A stretch of DNA of 18,026 bases from JAGLSB01 sp023135955 (lineage in GTDB: Bacteria > Bacteroidota > Bacteroidia > Bacteroidales > GCA-2748055): positions 1 to 18,026 of the forward strand of contig DAOVIO010000077.1 of assembly GCA_030673645.1 (NCBI GenBank). Reading direction: 5' to 3'. Below, piece after piece: positions 17,307-18,026 of the stretch (its first letter is position 1; the number at the start of each line of letters is the position of its first letter). The translations under genes and the position numbers were made by a program. The notes below the pieces were generated by a model, which was given only the letters and a program-made list of their open reading frames with translations, was not told the origin of the DNA and did no database searches.

Positions 17307-17887
17307 CATAAATTCGACTAAATAATTTTGCTTCTCAAAATTAAAGTCTCACTGATTTTACAGTAAATGTAATTTAATTATTACAGAACTGCTTGGTTTG
17401 ATTAAAAGAATATTATCTAAAAAAAAGTTCTAAACTTCTTTACATCCATAGCATTATATGGCTTACCAATTAACGAACCTTTATAAAAAAGACTTATATA
17501 TTCAATATGAATCTCATGACAAAAATTACTATAAGCACAGCCCTAAAACTTCATTCTGGAAAATTTTAAAACTAAAGAATTGCTACTAATTAATTATCAA
17601 ATCCATTACTCTTTATCTTAATATACTTCCCTTTCTTCATAGTATTGATTTGTTGTAATACCAGATTATTGTTGTACTTTTTAAGTATATTTTACGTATT
17701 ATATACTGTTTTAAATATTAAAGATAAAAAAAATCAAAAACATTGTTTTAGCCTGTGTCAAAGCTTTGGCAGGAAAATAAGCTAAAATATTTCCACGATT
17801 TATAACTAAGACTATGCCGGCAAATGCAGCAACAATTTCATTAATTATTTTGTCTTATGTGATAAATTGGAATGTGAACTCAAATAC
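17307..17887. other. AT-rich intergenic region without recognised content
   Basis: About 580 nt, very AT-rich, between the hairpin cluster and the insertion sequence. I see no gene, tRNA or clear promoter. A small inverted repeat AAGTT-CTA-AACTT lies near 17426-17438. The stretch may be decayed sequence left by past insertions. Confidence 0.5.
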
Positions 17888-18026
17888 TGCGTATTCCGCT
17901 GAAAGCGGACACCCATTCCGAAAATTAACGGACACTTTTCTCGAAAAATATTTCTTTATAAATCTAAAAAAATTATTGTTTGTTTCCCAAAATTTTTCTC
18001 ATAGATTCTCCACTCAATTCTATTCG
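17888..18026 (-). mobile_element. IS21-family insertion sequence, terminus and start of body (continues beyond window)
   Basis: On the plus strand the element appears to begin TGCGTATTCCG at 17888. Two tandem terminal repeats follow with a 22-bp period, ATTCCGctgaaagCGGACAC (17893-17912) and ATTCCGaaaattaaCGGACAC (17915-17935), the multiple-repeat end typical of IS21 elements. The tail of istB reads leftwards toward this end, as expected for the right end of an istAB element in minus orientation. The exact boundary and any target duplication cannot be fixed without the other end. Confidence 0.7.
17973..18026 (-). CDS. istB: IstB-like IS21 helper ATPase, last 17 codons (5' part outside window)
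   Basis: Reading inward from the window edge, the minus strand encodes RIELSGESMRKILGNKQ and a TAA stop at 17975-17973. R-I-x-L-x-G-E-S-M-R-K is the conserved C-terminal signature of IstB helper ATPases of IS21 transposons, and the IS21-type terminal repeats start 38 nt after the stop. IstB assists the IstA transposase in target choice. Only the tail is visible, so intactness of the gene is unknown. Confidence 0.7.
   Translation of the reverse strand, partial: RIELSGESMRKILGNKQ

Noticed and set aside
17814..18026. Plus-strand frame open to the window edge starting MPANAATISL
   Set aside because: It runs through the IS21 terminal repeats and antisense to the istB tail; the SGHPFRKL part is just the translated terminal repeat.

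Overview
The window looks like chromosomal DNA of a Bacteroidota member, probably a marine or sediment Bacteroidia or Cytophagia-like organism. The evidence is low GC, a secreted giant protein with SprB repeats, DUF2141, DUF1080 and PF17131-type LolA-like proteins, signal peptides of the Bacteroidota kind, and promoter-like sites of the TTG / TAnnTTTG type. No ribosomal or marker gene is present, so nothing finer can be said. All gene calls rest on reading the translation; no database search was possible.

Layout. (1) Positions 1-6294, minus strand, hold the first 2098 codons of a giant secreted protein whose 3' end lies outside the window. It has a signal peptide, three successive beta-helix modules, a PKD-like stretch, five SprB repeats, two Fn3-like domains and the start of a Calx-beta domain. 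(2) A 460-bp gap carries a promoter candidate with a 14-bp palindrome. (3) Positions 6755-8971, minus, encode an exported caspase-like protease fused to a TolB-like domain and TPRs. (4) After a divergent intergenic region, 9383-10744, plus, encode a B12-binding-fold radical SAM enzyme. It meets tail to tail, with overlapping stop codons, a DUF1080 lipoprotein gene (10741-11610, minus).

(5) From about 17.0 kb down to 11.8 kb, minus strand, runs an envelope gene cluster: outer-membrane beta-barrel of DUF1302-like type, RND/MMPL exporter, LolA-like periplasmic protein, DUF2141 protein. The expected logic is an inner-membrane pump, a soluble lipid-binding carrier and an outer-membrane protein handling a hydrophobic substrate. 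The cargo cannot be read from the sequence. The cluster is interrupted by a 190-bp nested inverted repeat between the pump and carrier genes. At its 5' end sits the 51-codon tail of a degraded gene, possibly the former regulator.

(6) Non-coding repeats are unusually dense: a MITE-like element at 11661-11779, the nested palindrome at 13100-13291 and four different hairpins in a row at 17179-17306. The window ends inside an IS21-family insertion sequence: its terminal repeats start near 17888 and the last 17 codons of istB reach the right edge.

No rRNA, tRNA, CRISPR array or phage gene was seen.
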